Shown here in pieces: positions 42,717 to 51,512 of a stretch of DNA of 51,553 nt. Within the stretch, counting starts at the first letter, position 1; every line of letters begins with the position of its first letter. The stretch lies in contig PMOK01000192.1 of NCBI GenBank assembly GCA_003162425.1, forward strand, positions 1 through 51,553, written 5' to 3'. The DNA comes from Bryobacterales bacterium. Lineage in GTDB: Bacteria > Acidobacteriota > Terriglobia > Bryobacterales > Bryobacteraceae. The position numbers and the translations under genes are program-made. Under the pieces are notes generated by a model. It was not told where the DNA came from, ran no database searches, and saw only the letters and a list, made by a program, of their open reading frames with translations.

Positions 42717-43091
42717 ATGCGACTTCTATCGCTCACAGTTGTGCTCGCTCTTCTCGTGACGCCTTTGGTCGCGCAAAAGAATCCTACCGACGACGAAATA
42801 ACCGACCAGGTTTTGGTGAAGCTCGCAAGCGACGCGGACCTGGGTGGCATAAAATTCGAAATCACGGTTCATCAGGGAGCCGTCACGCTCAAGGGCAAAG
42901 TTCGTAACGACAAGCAGAAGGTCAAGGCCGAGAAGGTGACGAAGAAGGTGAAGGGCGTCACCAGTGTGGTTAACGAGCTGGTGATCAGTCCGCTGGATTG
43001 CCTACGCACGTTACCGAGCCACGACCGTGAGGGAGTGGTTTTTGCCTACTACCCTAGGGAGCCCCACTTAGCAGCGGTTTACGTTTCTTGA
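42717..43091 (+). CDS. Exported BON-domain protein with repeat-derived tail
   Basis: A 124-residue protein with a signal peptide (MRLLSLTVVLALLVTPLVAQ). One BON domain (about 28-95) contains ITDQVLVKLASD, IKFEITVHQGAVTLKGKVRN and VKGVTSVVNELVI. BON domains bind lipid and occur in OsmY-like periplasmic proteins. The last part, after VISP, is not like a BON protein (LRTLPSHDREGVVFAYYP and onward) and comes from the family B repeat half at 43013-43042 and its flank. The natural stop was probably lost by this insertion or by divergence. It starts at ATG 42717, just after the era stop, so it probably belongs to the same transcript. Confidence 0.84.
   Translation: MRLLSLTVVLALLVTPLVAQKNPTDDEITDQVLVKLASDADLGGIKFEITVHQGAVTLKGKVRNDKQKVKAEKVTKKVKGVTSVVNELVISPLDCLRTLPSHDREGVVFAYYPREPHLAAVYVS
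43013..43042. repeat. Family B half-repeat inside the BON gene
   Basis: The sequence ACCGAGCCACGACCGTGAGG followed by GAGTGGTTTT reads, in reverse, like the ACTCCCTCACGGTCGTGG arm at 20061-20078. A clear second arm is lacking. It lies at the 3' end of the coding region, about 50 bases before the stop. Confidence 0.75.
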
Positions 43092-43137
43092 CAGATCGTC
43101 AGTAACCCTCGTAACTTCTTCAGCGCCAAGTAAATTA

Positions 43138-44328
43138 GTGAAACTGTGGACGATCTTTCTGTCTCTGGCGCTGGCTGGCGCGCAAACGGCTACTCCGCCT
43201 TTGAAATCCGTAATTGGCGAGGTGACTTCGCTCGATGCCGCCGCCAAACAGATCAATGTGAAGGCGGATGACGGCGTCATTTACACCATCGACCTGGCGG
43301 ATAGCACCTCCTACTACCACGTTCCGCCCGGAGAGAAGGACCTGAAGAAGGCCACCAAGATCGCCCCCTCGGATGTCGCGGTTGGGGATAGACTCCTCGC
43401 CCGCGGGGCACTCACGGAGGAGACCAAATCCATCGCAGCCAAGACCATCGTGGTCATGACCAAAGCCGATCTTGCTAAGAAGCAGGAACGGGACCGGGCG
43501 GCGTGGCAGACACGTGGGGTTGCCGGTACGGTGACTGCGGTGAACGCGGACGCCAAAGAAATCACGATAAATACCCACGGGCGCGATACCAAGACGGTAG
43601 TGATCGAAACATCCGCGGCGGGATTCCGGCGCTATGCTCCCGATTCGGTCCGTTTCGCCGATGCCAAGCCCAGTACGTTCGCGGAATTGCAGGTTGGCGA
43701 TACAGTCCGTGTACTCGGCGACAAAAATGAAGACGGCACCCGCTTCAAGGCGGAAGAGTTGATTTTCGGATCGTTCCTGACCATCGCGGCAACTGTGGTC
43801 TCAGTGAATGCCGCTACCGGTGAGGTGGTGGTTACGGATCTCAGGAGCAAGAAGCCCGTGACAATCCAAACCAATCAGAATACAATGCTGCGGAAGCTGG
43901 ACGAGCGGATAGCCAGGTTTTTGGCGCTTCGTATGCATCCGGATGCCGCGGCGGGCGGTGGTCCCCCTGGCGCTGGCGGTGCAGGTAATGGCGCCGGCGC
44001 GCGTCCCCCGCAGGCCCAGTCTGGAGCACCCGGCGCGCCCGGCGCCGCCGATAGCGGCCGCCCATCTGTTGGCGCCGGAGGCCCGCGGCCAGGCGCCGCC
44101 AATGGCGATCTCCAACAATTGCTCGAGCGCTCGCCTCAGCTATCCTTGGCGGATCTCAAGAAAGGTGACGCACTTATCATTTCGAGCTCGAAGGGCCCCG
44201 ACGGCTCTTCCATGACGGCTTTTTCTTTGGTGGCCGGCGTCGAGCCATTTCTCGCGGCGGCTCCACGCACCGCCGGTCAGGTGGATCTGGGTTCGTGGAA
44301 CATCGGCGCCGGTATGCCGGAGCAATAG
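43138..44328 (+). CDS. Exported DUF5666-like repeat protein with Gly/Pro-rich linker
   Basis: A 396-residue protein starting at GTG 43138 with a signal peptide (VKLWTIFLSLALAGAQ). Three DUF5666-like beta units are visible: SVIGEVTSLDAAAKQINVKA, GVAGTVTAVNADAKEITINT and TIAATVVSVNAATGEVVVTD, each an OB-like strand pair with intervening VGD(R/T) segments. A Gly/Ala/Pro-rich linker (about residues 270-325) follows, then a C-terminal DLKKGDALIISSSKG and a tail ending WNIGAG. The product is probably periplasmic. It is 36 bases before the TonB-dependent receptor, so the two may be one operon. DUF5666 function is not known. Confidence 0.83.
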   Translation: MKLWTIFLSLALAGAQTATPPLKSVIGEVTSLDAAAKQINVKADDGVIYTIDLADSTSYYHVPPGEKDLKKATKIAPSDVAVGDRLLARGALTEETKSIAAKTIVVMTKADLAKKQERDRAAWQTRGVAGTVTAVNADAKEITINTHGRDTKTVVIETSAAGFRRYAPDSVRFADAKPSTFAELQVGDTVRVLGDKNEDGTRFKAEELIFGSFLTIAATVVSVNAATGEVVVTDLRSKKPVTIQTNQNTMLRKLDERIARFLALRMHPDAAAGGGPPGAGGAGNGAGARPPQAQSGAPGAPGAADSGRPSVGAGGPRPGAANGDLQQLLERSPQLSLADLKKGDALIISSSKGPDGSSMTAFSLVAGVEPFLAAAPRTAGQVDLGSWNIGAGMPEQ

Positions 44329-44364
44329 AAACGGCATGCATCTTTAAAAAAATACAGGAACTGA

Positions 44365-47300
44365 ATGTCGAAAAAACTATTAGCACTCTTGCTGTTTCTT
44401 ACCTCTTCGTTGGCGCTCCACGCGCAGCAACTTGGAATTTTGCACGGCACTGTGATGGATGAATCCGGAGCGCTGGTTCCCGGAGCCAAGGTCACCGTTT
44501 CGAACGCCGCGGGACCGGTAAAATCCGCTACCTCGGGCGATGACGGTAGTTATTCCATTGCCGGTCTTGTCCCCGGTAAATACACGGTCCAAGCATCCTC
44601 TCCGGGATTAGTACAGTTCCAGCCTGCTACGGTGGACATCGCAACCGGCGGAACAGCCACCTTGGATCTCAAACTGCGCGTGGCCGCGGAAAAACAGGAA
44701 GTCACGGTTCAGGAAAACGTGGGACCGATGGTAAGTACGGATCCATCCCAAAACGCGGGTGCCCTGGTGCTCCGTGGCGCGGACCTGGATGCGCTCTCCG
44801 ATGATCCCGACGATCTGCAGTCCGATCTGGAAGCGCTGGCCGGCCCGTCCGCCGGACCGAGCGGCGGCCAGATATACATAGACGGGTTTACGGGCGGGAC
44901 GCTCCCCTCCAAGGATTCCATTCGCGAGATCCGCATCAACCAAAACCCGTTCTCGCCTGAATTCGACAAGCTGGGCTACGGCCGCATCGAAATCCTTACC
45001 AAGCCGGGCTCGGACAAATTCCATGGCAATGTGAACTTTAATTTTGGTGATGATGCCTTGAATTCCCGCAATCCCTACGCGGCCGAAAAGGCTCCACTGT
45101 TACTGAAAGATTTCTCAGGGACCATCAGCGGGCCCATCAACAAGAGGGCATCCTTCTTCCTGGACGTATCCGATCGCGACATAAACAGCGGAACCGTCTT
45201 CAACGCCGTCACGGTGGGAGGCGCGCAATTCATCAACCCCATCGCGGTCAGTCCCGGCACCGTATCCCCCAGCGATCTGGCTATCACGCCGTACAATTCG
45301 GTGTTCAAAGCGCCTCAGAACCGCCTGCGCATCAGCCCCCGCGTCGACTATCAGCTCAGCCAGAACAACACCTTGACCATCCGTTATGGTTACACGCGAA
45401 ATGATGCCCAGGATCAAGGCATCGGGACCACCGCCCTGGTTACGCGAGGTTTTCAAAGCCTGTCGACCGACCAGACCGTGCAGATCGTCGAGACCGCCGT
45501 TCTCAGCACCAAGGTCATCAATGAGACCAGGTTCCAGCTGTTTCACACCGATAGTCTCGAAACCGCGAACAGTCTGGTACCGGGACTGATAGTGTCAGGC
45601 GCCTTTAGCGGCGGTGGCGCGCAGCTGGGGCGTACTAGCGATACTCAAAATCACTACGAGCTGCAGAACTACACCTCTATCGCCGGTGGGGCGCATAGTT
45701 GGAAATTTGGCATGCGTGTGCGCGGCATCACCATCGAGAATATCTCTCCTAACAATTTCGACGGCACGTTCACTTTCGCGGGCGGCTATGCGCCAATTCT
45801 CAATGCCGACAATCAGCCGCTGGTTCCAGGAGTGGTGTGTAACCCCAGCAGCCCGAACTCCGCCGCGTGCCAAACCATCACTTCCATCGAACGCTATCAG
45901 CGCACGCTCATTTTCCAACAGATGGGATTCTCTCCGGCGATGATCGCTCTGCTGGGCGGCGGGGCATCGCAATTCAGCATCGGCGGCGGAATCCCGCTGG
46001 TAAACGTCAACCAGGTGGACGTGGGACTTTTCGTCGGAGACGATTGGCGCGTGAAGCCCAACCTCACTCTGAGCTTAGGCCTGCGCTACGAAATACAAAC
46101 GAATCTCAGCGACCGGCGGGATTGGGCGCCTCGCTTCGGATTTGCCTGGGCTCCCGGACAAAGCAAGAACAACCCCCGTCCTAAACTCGTCTTCCGTGGC
46201 GGGTTCGGCATGTTTTATGACCGTTTCAGTGAGCAAAACGTAGAGACCGCGGCGCGGTACAACGGCGTTCTCGAGCAGCAATACACCGTGACCAACCCGA
46301 CCTTTTACCCCAACATTCCACCCATCTCGGATCTCAGTCAGGTGGCGCAGACCACCTATCAAATTGACAAGAATCTGCGCGCGCCATACATCTTGCAATC
46401 CGCCATTACGGTGGAGCGGCAGTTGCCCAAAAGCACCACGGTGTCACTTTCCTATCTGCACTCGCACGGCTTGCATGAGCTGCGGGAGCAGGATATTAAC
46501 GCCCCGCTGCTCGGAACTTTTACGGGTCCCGGTACCGGAATCTTTCCGTACGGCAAAACGGGGCCGATTTTGCTCATGGAATCCGACGGAATATTTAACC
46601 AGAACCAGTTGATCACCAACGTCCGGACCCAGCCCACCAGCAAAATATCGCTGAACGGGTTTTACATGTACGGGCACGCTCAGAGCAACACCGACGGCAT
46701 CGGGACGCTGCAAGCCAATCCTTACAGCATGGCGGGAGAATATGGCCCGTCGTCGCTCGATGTCCATCATCGCGCTTTCCTGGGCGGGAACATCGCCACC
46801 AAGTGGGACTTCCGGCTGTCTCCGTTCGTCGTGATCAATTCCGGAGCGCCATTTAACATCACCACCGGCACCGACGAGTTTGGCACGACCCTCTATAATG
46901 CACGCCCCGGCCTCGTAACTGATCCCAGTCTGGTGCCGGCAGGAACCACTCTAATTCAGACGCCGTATGGCTTGTTGGATCCCAACCCGAAACCGGGAGG
47001 CGAGCCGGGCGAAGTGAATCTGCCCAGGAATTATGGCCGCAGTCCCGGATCGGTCAGCGTGAACCTACGCTTGGCGAAGACCTTCGGCTTCGGTCCGTCT
47101 AGAGAGACGTCCGGCAGCCGCCCTTCGGGCATGGGAGGTGGAGGCGGAGGAGGTGGTCACGATCACGGACCTCCCGGTGGCGGCGGCATGATGGGGGGCA
47201 TGGGTGGAATGTTCGGCAACCCCACCACTAGCAAGCGCTACAACCTGACCCTCTCGATACAGGCTCGCAACCTCTTGAATCACGTCAACCCCGGTCCCAT

Positions 47301-47421
47301 CAACGGCATCGTCACTTCGCCGCTTTTTGGCGAATCGAACTCCTTAGCGGGCGGCTTCGGAGCCTTTTCCCAGAGCGGGAACAACCGCCGGCTCGAATTG
47401 CAGGCGCGATTCCAGTTCTAG
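44365..47421 (+). CDS. Oar-like TonB-dependent receptor with carboxypeptidase-regulatory domain
   Basis: A 1018-residue outer-membrane protein. A signal peptide (MSKKLLALLLFLTSSLALHAQ) is followed by a carboxypeptidase-regulatory-like beta domain (about 25-105, with GTVMDESGALVPGAKVTVSN and GLVPGKYTVQAS). A plug region contains IDGFTGGTLPSKDSIREIRI and NPFSPEFDKLGYGRIEI, and a long beta barrel ends in the aromatic RLELQARFQF. A Gly/His/Met-rich loop (47131-47217; GGGGHDHGPPGGGG then MMGGMGGMF) lies before the last strands. Such receptors are abundant in Acidobacteriota and presumably import or bind glycans or peptides; the ligand is unknown. AGGAA before ATG 44365 supports the start. Confidence 0.93.
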   Translation: MSKKLLALLLFLTSSLALHAQQLGILHGTVMDESGALVPGAKVTVSNAAGPVKSATSGDDGSYSIAGLVPGKYTVQASSPGLVQFQPATVDIATGGTATLDLKLRVAAEKQEVTVQENVGPMVSTDPSQNAGALVLRGADLDALSDDPDDLQSDLEALAGPSAGPSGGQIYIDGFTGGTLPSKDSIREIRINQNPFSPEFDKLGYGRIEILTKPGSDKFHGNVNFNFGDDALNSRNPYAAEKAPLLLKDFSGTISGPINKRASFFLDVSDRDINSGTVFNAVTVGGAQFINPIAVSPGTVSPSDLAITPYNSVFKAPQNRLRISPRVDYQLSQNNTLTIRYGYTRNDAQDQGIGTTALVTRGFQSLSTDQTVQIVETAVLSTKVINETRFQLFHTDSLETANSLVPGLIVSGAFSGGGAQLGRTSDTQNHYELQNYTSIAGGAHSWKFGMRVRGITIENISPNNFDGTFTFAGGYAPILNADNQPLVPGVVCNPSSPNSAACQTITSIERYQRTLIFQQMGFSPAMIALLGGGASQFSIGGGIPLVNVNQVDVGLFVGDDWRVKPNLTLSLGLRYEIQTNLSDRRDWAPRFGFAWAPGQSKNNPRPKLVFRGGFGMFYDRFSEQNVETAARYNGVLEQQYTVTNPTFYPNIPPISDLSQVAQTTYQIDKNLRAPYILQSAITVERQLPKSTTVSLSYLHSHGLHELREQDINAPLLGTFTGPGTGIFPYGKTGPILLMESDGIFNQNQLITNVRTQPTSKISLNGFYMYGHAQSNTDGIGTLQANPYSMAGEYGPSSLDVHHRAFLGGNIATKWDFRLSPFVVINSGAPFNITTGTDEFGTTLYNARPGLVTDPSLVPAGTTLIQTPYGLLDPNPKPGGEPGEVNLPRNYGRSPGSVSVNLRLAKTFGFGPSRETSGSRPSGMGGGGGGGGHDHGPPGGGGMMGGMGGMFGNPTTSKRYNLTLSIQARNLLNHVNPGPINGIVTSPLFGESNSLAGGFGAFSQSGNNRRLELQARFQF

Positions 47422-47434
47422 AGCGGGTGGTGAT

Positions 47435-47560
47435 AGTGGGGCAGACCCCCAGGTCTGCGCGGGTCCCCCTGGACCCGCTCTTCGCCGACGGAATCAGCTT
47501 CCTTCAAAACCCGGCAAGCCGACGAGGGCGTCGGCTGCGGTCCAGGGGGACCGCCCCACT
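47435..47560. repeat. Family D long palindromic repeat, copy 1
   Basis: The ends AGTGGGGC (47435) and GCCCCACT (47553-47560) form the outer arms. Nested hairpins inside include GCAGACC..GGTCTGC, GCGGGTCC..GGACCCGC and GCCGACG..CGTCGGC. It begins 14 bases after the receptor stop. The reverse of its right part matches 51513-51553. Confidence 0.85.
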
Positions 47561-47643
47561 AAGAATGCGAATTGAGCAATCTTGGCAAAACGAAGTGACA
47601 TTGGGAGCTTCCGCCTGCGAACCCTGCTAAGATTAATCGAACC

Positions 47644-47814
47644 ATGCCGATTAGCAAGGATTTGCTGGACATCCTGGTCTGTCCTTTGTGCAAAGCAACG
47701 GTCGAGTTAAAGCCGGATCAGAGTGGTTTGAAGTGCGTACAATGCAAGCGCGTGTACCCCATTCGCGACGACATCCCCGTGATGCTGATCGACGAAGCGA
47801 AAATCGAAGAATAA
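47644..47814 (+). CDS. Trm112-like zinc-binding small protein
   Basis: A 56-residue protein with two Cys pairs, LVCPLCKATVEL and LKCVQCKRVYPIRDDIPVML, the Trm112/UPF0434 pattern in which four Cys bind zinc. In bacteria these small proteins often stand beside lipid A and sugar-transfer genes (for example next to lpxK/kdsB), and the same holds here with a GT9 transferase and an MsbA-like exporter. The role is not settled; the eukaryotic relative activates methyltransferases. It is too short for many gene callers. The 3' neighbour starts 16 bases after its stop. Confidence 0.88.
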   Translation: MPISKDLLDILVCPLCKATVELKPDQSGLKCVQCKRVYPIRDDIPVMLIDEAKIEE

Positions 47815-47830
47815 GCGCACGACTATCAAG

Positions 47831-48754
47831 ATGAGCACCGTGTTCGAGCGTCTCGCCCCAGAAGCGCGAGTTGCAGTCATCCGGTTGCGGTCGCTGGGCG
47901 ATTCTGTGCTAACCACTCCCGCGCTCTCCTTGCTGAAGCAAGCCCGGCCGGATTTGCGAATTGGCGTCGTGGTGGAGGACGCCTTCGCTCCCGTATTCGC
48001 GGGCAATCCCGATGTCGATTGCATTCTTCGCCCGAAAGCGTCCGAAGTCTCGCGCTGGCGTCCCGACCTGGCGATCAATTTTCACGGAGGTGCAACCAGT
48101 GTCCGGCTGACGCTCGCGTCGCGAGCTTCCTTCCGCGCCGGCTTCAGCCACTTCCGTTTCAGGCCGATCTACAACGTCCGCATCCCACGTGCTCAGGAGA
48201 TCCTCCAAGTTGACCGAAAAGTCCACACCGCGGAGCATATGGCCTCGGCGATGTTCTTTCTAGGTGCGCCGGTGGTCGAGATCCCGCGCGCCCGGCTGTT
48301 CGCGAAACCTGCGGCCCGGCCGCGTCCCCGCCCCGGTCCATATGTCGTGCTGCATCCCATGGCGTCCGCGCCTCAAAAGATCTGGCCGCACTCTAACTTC
48401 CTCGCCATCGCGGATCACCTCGAGAACCATCTCGGGCTCGAGCCTGTCTTCATCTCAGGCCACGGCGAAAGCCTGGCCGCGTTCAATCGCTACACTTCGA
48501 TCGAAGGCGCGTCACTGGAAGAAATAAAATCTCTGCTAGCGGGCGCTGCCCTCTTCATTGGCAACGACAGTGGACCAGCCCATATGGCTGCCGCGTTCGG
48601 GCTTCCCGTAGTGGTCATGTTCGGATCGTCGGACCCGGATATCTGGCGCCCGTGGCAGACCGAATCCTCGGTGCTCACCAACCCAGCCGGTATCCAATCT
48701 ATCGCAGTGGCTGAAGTGGCTGAAGCTGCCGGGAAGGTGCTGGTCTCCCAATGA
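47831..48754 (+). CDS. Glycosyltransferase family 9 (ADP-heptose:LPS heptosyltransferase-like)
   Basis: A 307-residue GT-B enzyme. The N-terminal domain shows VAVIRLRSLGDSVLTTPALS and the LRIGVVVEDAF strand. The C-terminal domain has PYVVLHPMASAPQKIWP and LFIGNDSGPAHMAAAFGLP, then VVMFGSSDPDIWRPW, the nucleotide-sugar-binding part of GT9. This family adds heptoses to the LPS inner core at the cytoplasmic face. WaaC, WaaF and WaaQ types cannot be separated by eye. Its end overlaps the exporter gene by four bases (ATGA), supporting a shared LPS operon. Confidence 0.9.
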   Translation: MSTVFERLAPEARVAVIRLRSLGDSVLTTPALSLLKQARPDLRIGVVVEDAFAPVFAGNPDVDCILRPKASEVSRWRPDLAINFHGGATSVRLTLASRASFRAGFSHFRFRPIYNVRIPRAQEILQVDRKVHTAEHMASAMFFLGAPVVEIPRARLFAKPAARPRPRPGPYVVLHPMASAPQKIWPHSNFLAIADHLENHLGLEPVFISGHGESLAAFNRYTSIEGASLEEIKSLLAGAALFIGNDSGPAHMAAAFGLPVVVMFGSSDPDIWRPWQTESSVLTNPAGIQSIAVAEVAEAAGKVLVSQ

Positions 48755-50571
48755 CCCGCCTGCTCCGATTTGTGCGCCCCTATCTCGCGCCACTCCTGCT
48801 GTCGGTGTTCCTGATGGCCGCAGTCGGCGCGGCGCAGGGATTGATGGCCCTGCTGATTGTTCCCATCTTCGACCGCGTTCTGCGGCCCGAAACGCCGGAT
48901 TCGCCGGTGCCGTTGTTCACCATTCCCGGCTTCAATCACACCATCTATCTGCAGCAATTCGTCCCCGCCTCTGTCCACAACATCTGGGTTATGGTGGCCA
49001 TCGCCATCCTGGGCGTGTTCCTGGTCAAAGGGCTGTGCGATTACTTCGGCAATTATTTTGTCAACTACGTCGGCCTTTCCGCGGTCACCGATCTTAGGCA
49101 GAAAGTCTTCGACCGCGTGTTGCGCCAGGATGCGCATTTCTTCGAATCCAACTCCACGGGCCGGGTAATGTCGTCCATCATGAACGACCTCGAGAAGATC
49201 CAGGTGGCCACCTCGCACATGCTCGCGGATTGGCTGCGGCAGTCCTTCTCGGTAGTGTTCCTGCTGTGTGTGGTGCTTCAGAAGGATTGGAAGCTCGCCA
49301 TCGCCAGCCTCACCGTATTGCCCTTCGTGCTGGTCCCCACCCTACGCATCGGCCGGCGCATTCGCAGGACCACAAGACGCGCTCAGGACCAAGCCGGCGA
49401 GCTCAGCCAGATCCTGCAGGAAACCATCAGCGGCCACCAAGTCGTCAAATCGTTTGGCACCGAGGACCTCGAATCCAATCGATTCCTGGTGGCAGCGAAT
49501 CGGCTCAAAGCCAGCAACCTCCGCTACGTTGCGTTACAAGCGCTCTCCAGCCCGTTGATCGAATTCTTTGCCGCGATTACCATCGTGATATTGCTGACCT
49601 ACGCGCGCATCCAAATCAAGAATCACACACTCACGCCCGGAGAATTCACCAGCTTCGTCATTGCCCTGCTCATGCTGTACGAACCCGTCAAGAGGCTCAC
49701 CGGCATCCACAACATCTTCCAGCAGGCGCTGGGCGCGTCTCAAAAAGTCTTCGAGTACCTGGACCGCGATCAGCAGATCGTCGAGAAGCCCGGCGCCGCG
49801 AAACTGGGCAAGTTCCAGCAAGCCGTTGTGCTGGACGATATCAGCTTCCGTTATTCCAACGCGCCCAACGGATTCCGGTTGCAAGGCGTCAAGCTGGAGG
49901 TGCGAGCGGGTGAGGTGGTGGCTCTGGTTGGCCCGAGTGGCGCCGGAAAAACCACGCTGGCCAACCTGGTGCCGCGTTTCTACGATGTCACCGCCGGCGC
50001 CGTGCGGATCGACGGCAAAGACGTTCGCGATTTGCAGCTCGCGTCGCTGCGCGAAAAAATCGGAATGGTGGCGCAGGAGACTTTTCTTTTTAACGACACG
50101 GTGGCGAACAATATCCGCTACGGCAAGCCCAAGGCCAAGGATGAGGAGATTCGCGCCGCGGCGCGCAACGCCATGGCCGAGGAGTTCATTGAACGAATGT
50201 CCCAGGGTTACGACACCATGATCGGCGAACGCGGCGTAAAGCTAAGTGGCGGGCAACGGCAGCGGCTGGCCATCGCGCGGGCCTTGCTCAAGAATGCCCC
50301 AATCCTGATTCTGGACGAAGCCACGTCGCATCTGGATAGCGAATCGGAAGTCCTGGTGCAGCGCGCGCTTCAAACCTTGATCAGCAATCGCACCGTTATC
50401 GTAATCGCGCACCGCCTGTCGACAATCCGGCGCGCCGACAAGATCGTGGTCCTGGATCAAGGACGCATCTCGGAATTCGGAACGCACGAAGAGCTGGTCA
50501 GCCACGGCGGCATCTACCAGCGGCTGCACGAGCTGCAGTATCTGGAACCGGATCCGCTTGTGAATCCATGA
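48751..50571 (+). CDS. msbA: MsbA-like lipid A/LPS exporter (ABC transporter, permease plus ATPase)
   Basis: A 606-residue half-transporter. Six membrane helices (about 12-320) precede the ATPase domain with Walker [15 protein letters not shown] loop GMVAQETFLFNDT, signature LSGGQRQRLAIARAL, Walker B ILILDEATSHLD and the switch VIAHRLST. MsbA flips lipid A-core from the inner to the outer side of the inner membrane, and the neighbours (GT9, Trm112-like) support that role. Other members export drugs or peptides, so the exact cargo is inferred. It overlaps both neighbouring genes by four bases. Confidence 0.9.
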   Translation: MTRLLRFVRPYLAPLLLSVFLMAAVGAAQGLMALLIVPIFDRVLRPETPDSPVPLFTIPGFNHTIYLQQFVPASVHNIWVMVAIAILGVFLVKGLCDYFGNYFVNYVGLSAVTDLRQKVFDRVLRQDAHFFESNSTGRVMSSIMNDLEKIQVATSHMLADWLRQSFSVVFLLCVVLQKDWKLAIASLTVLPFVLVPTLRIGRRIRRTTRRAQDQAGELSQILQETISGHQVVKSFGTEDLESNRFLVAANRLKASNLRYVALQALSSPLIEFFAAITIVILLTYARIQIKNHTLTPGEFTSFVIALLMLYEPVKRLTGIHNIFQQALGASQKVFEYLDRDQQIVEKPGAAKLGKFQQAVVLDDISFRYSNAPNGFRLQGVKLEVRAGEVVALVGPSGAGKTTLANLVPRFYDVTAGAVRIDGKDVRDLQLASLREKIGMVAQETFLFNDTVANNIRYGKPKAKDEEIRAAARNAMAEEFIERMSQGYDTMIGERGVKLSGGQRQRLAIARALLKNAPILILDEATSHLDSESEVLVQRALQTLISNRTVIVIAHRLSTIRRADKIVVLDQGRISEFGTHEELVSHGGIYQRLHELQYLEPDPLVNP

Positions 50572-51467
50572 GCGCGCCCATTCGAAGCATGACCGGCTTT
50601 GCCCGGGTCCTCCGCTCCACTCCTCACGGCGAAATATCCGTCAGCCTCAAGAGTGTCAATCACAAAGGACTAGACCCGCACTTTCATCTCGAAGCGGATC
50701 TGGAGTCTTTCGAGGGCGCCATGCGCGCCATGTTGAAGAAGGCGGTTCTGCGCGGCCACGTGGACGTCCGCTGCTCGGTGGTTCGCTCTGGCGACTCCGC
50801 TGCAGGCGGCTTGAATACACCGCTGTTGCACGCTGGTCTCGCGGCCTTCCGCAAGGCGGCTCGAGAAGAGGGACTCGATACGCAACCCGACTTGAACCAG
50901 CTCATGCGGCTTCCAGGAATGTTTGGCGCGGGCGTGGAACCGGCGGCCGACCCTGGCGTGGAACGGCCGCTTCTGGCGGTGTTCGAAGAAGCTCTCGAGG
51001 TTTTGAACGTGTTCCGGGCGCGTGAAGGCGCCGAACTGGCCGCTCTCATTCGGGATCACAACCGCACGATTGCCGCGGGCGCCGGCGAGATGGCCGACAT
51101 CCGATCGCGCGCCGTCCCAGCCTTTCAGAACCGCCTGGCCGAGAGACTGAACGAACTGCTCGCCAACTCCGCGCTGGATCCCCAACGAATCGCGCAGGAG
51201 GCCGCTCTTCTGGCCGATCGCAGCGATATCGGCGAGGAGATTTCCCGACTCCAGATTCACTCCCGCCAATTGGACGAGATTCTAGACGCGGGCGGCGAGG
51301 TGGGCAAGAAATTGGATTTTCTTCTGCAGGAGATGAATCGCGAAACCAATACTGTTTTGTCCAAGACCAACGGCATCGGCGAGCTAGGCTTGCGGATCAC
51401 TGATTTGGCGCTGGCCGCCAAGGCCGGTATCGAAAAAATCCGCGAACAGGCGCTAAATCTGGAATGA
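50568..51467 (+). CDS. YicC/YloC family endoribonuclease
   Basis: A 299-residue protein. The N-terminal family signature SMTGFARV and SLKSVNHKGLDPHFHL are present, and the C-terminal DUF1732 part contains DRSDIGEEISRLQIH and KLDFLLQEMNRETNTVLSKT. YicC members are metal-dependent RNases acting on small RNAs and mRNA. The gene is often placed before gmk, which may lie beyond the window. It starts at ATG 50568 in an ATGA overlap with the exporter gene and is the last complete gene of the window. Confidence 0.93.
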   Translation: MSAPIRSMTGFARVLRSTPHGEISVSLKSVNHKGLDPHFHLEADLESFEGAMRAMLKKAVLRGHVDVRCSVVRSGDSAAGGLNTPLLHAGLAAFRKAAREEGLDTQPDLNQLMRLPGMFGAGVEPAADPGVERPLLAVFEEALEVLNVFRAREGAELAALIRDHNRTIAAGAGEMADIRSRAVPAFQNRLAERLNELLANSALDPQRIAQEAALLADRSDIGEEISRLQIHSRQLDEILDAGGEVGKKLDFLLQEMNRETNTVLSKTNGIGELGLRITDLALAAKAGIEKIREQALNLE

Positions 51468-51512
51468 TCACGGTGCACCGCCACCCCCTCCTACCGTTCA
51501 CCAGCCACCACT

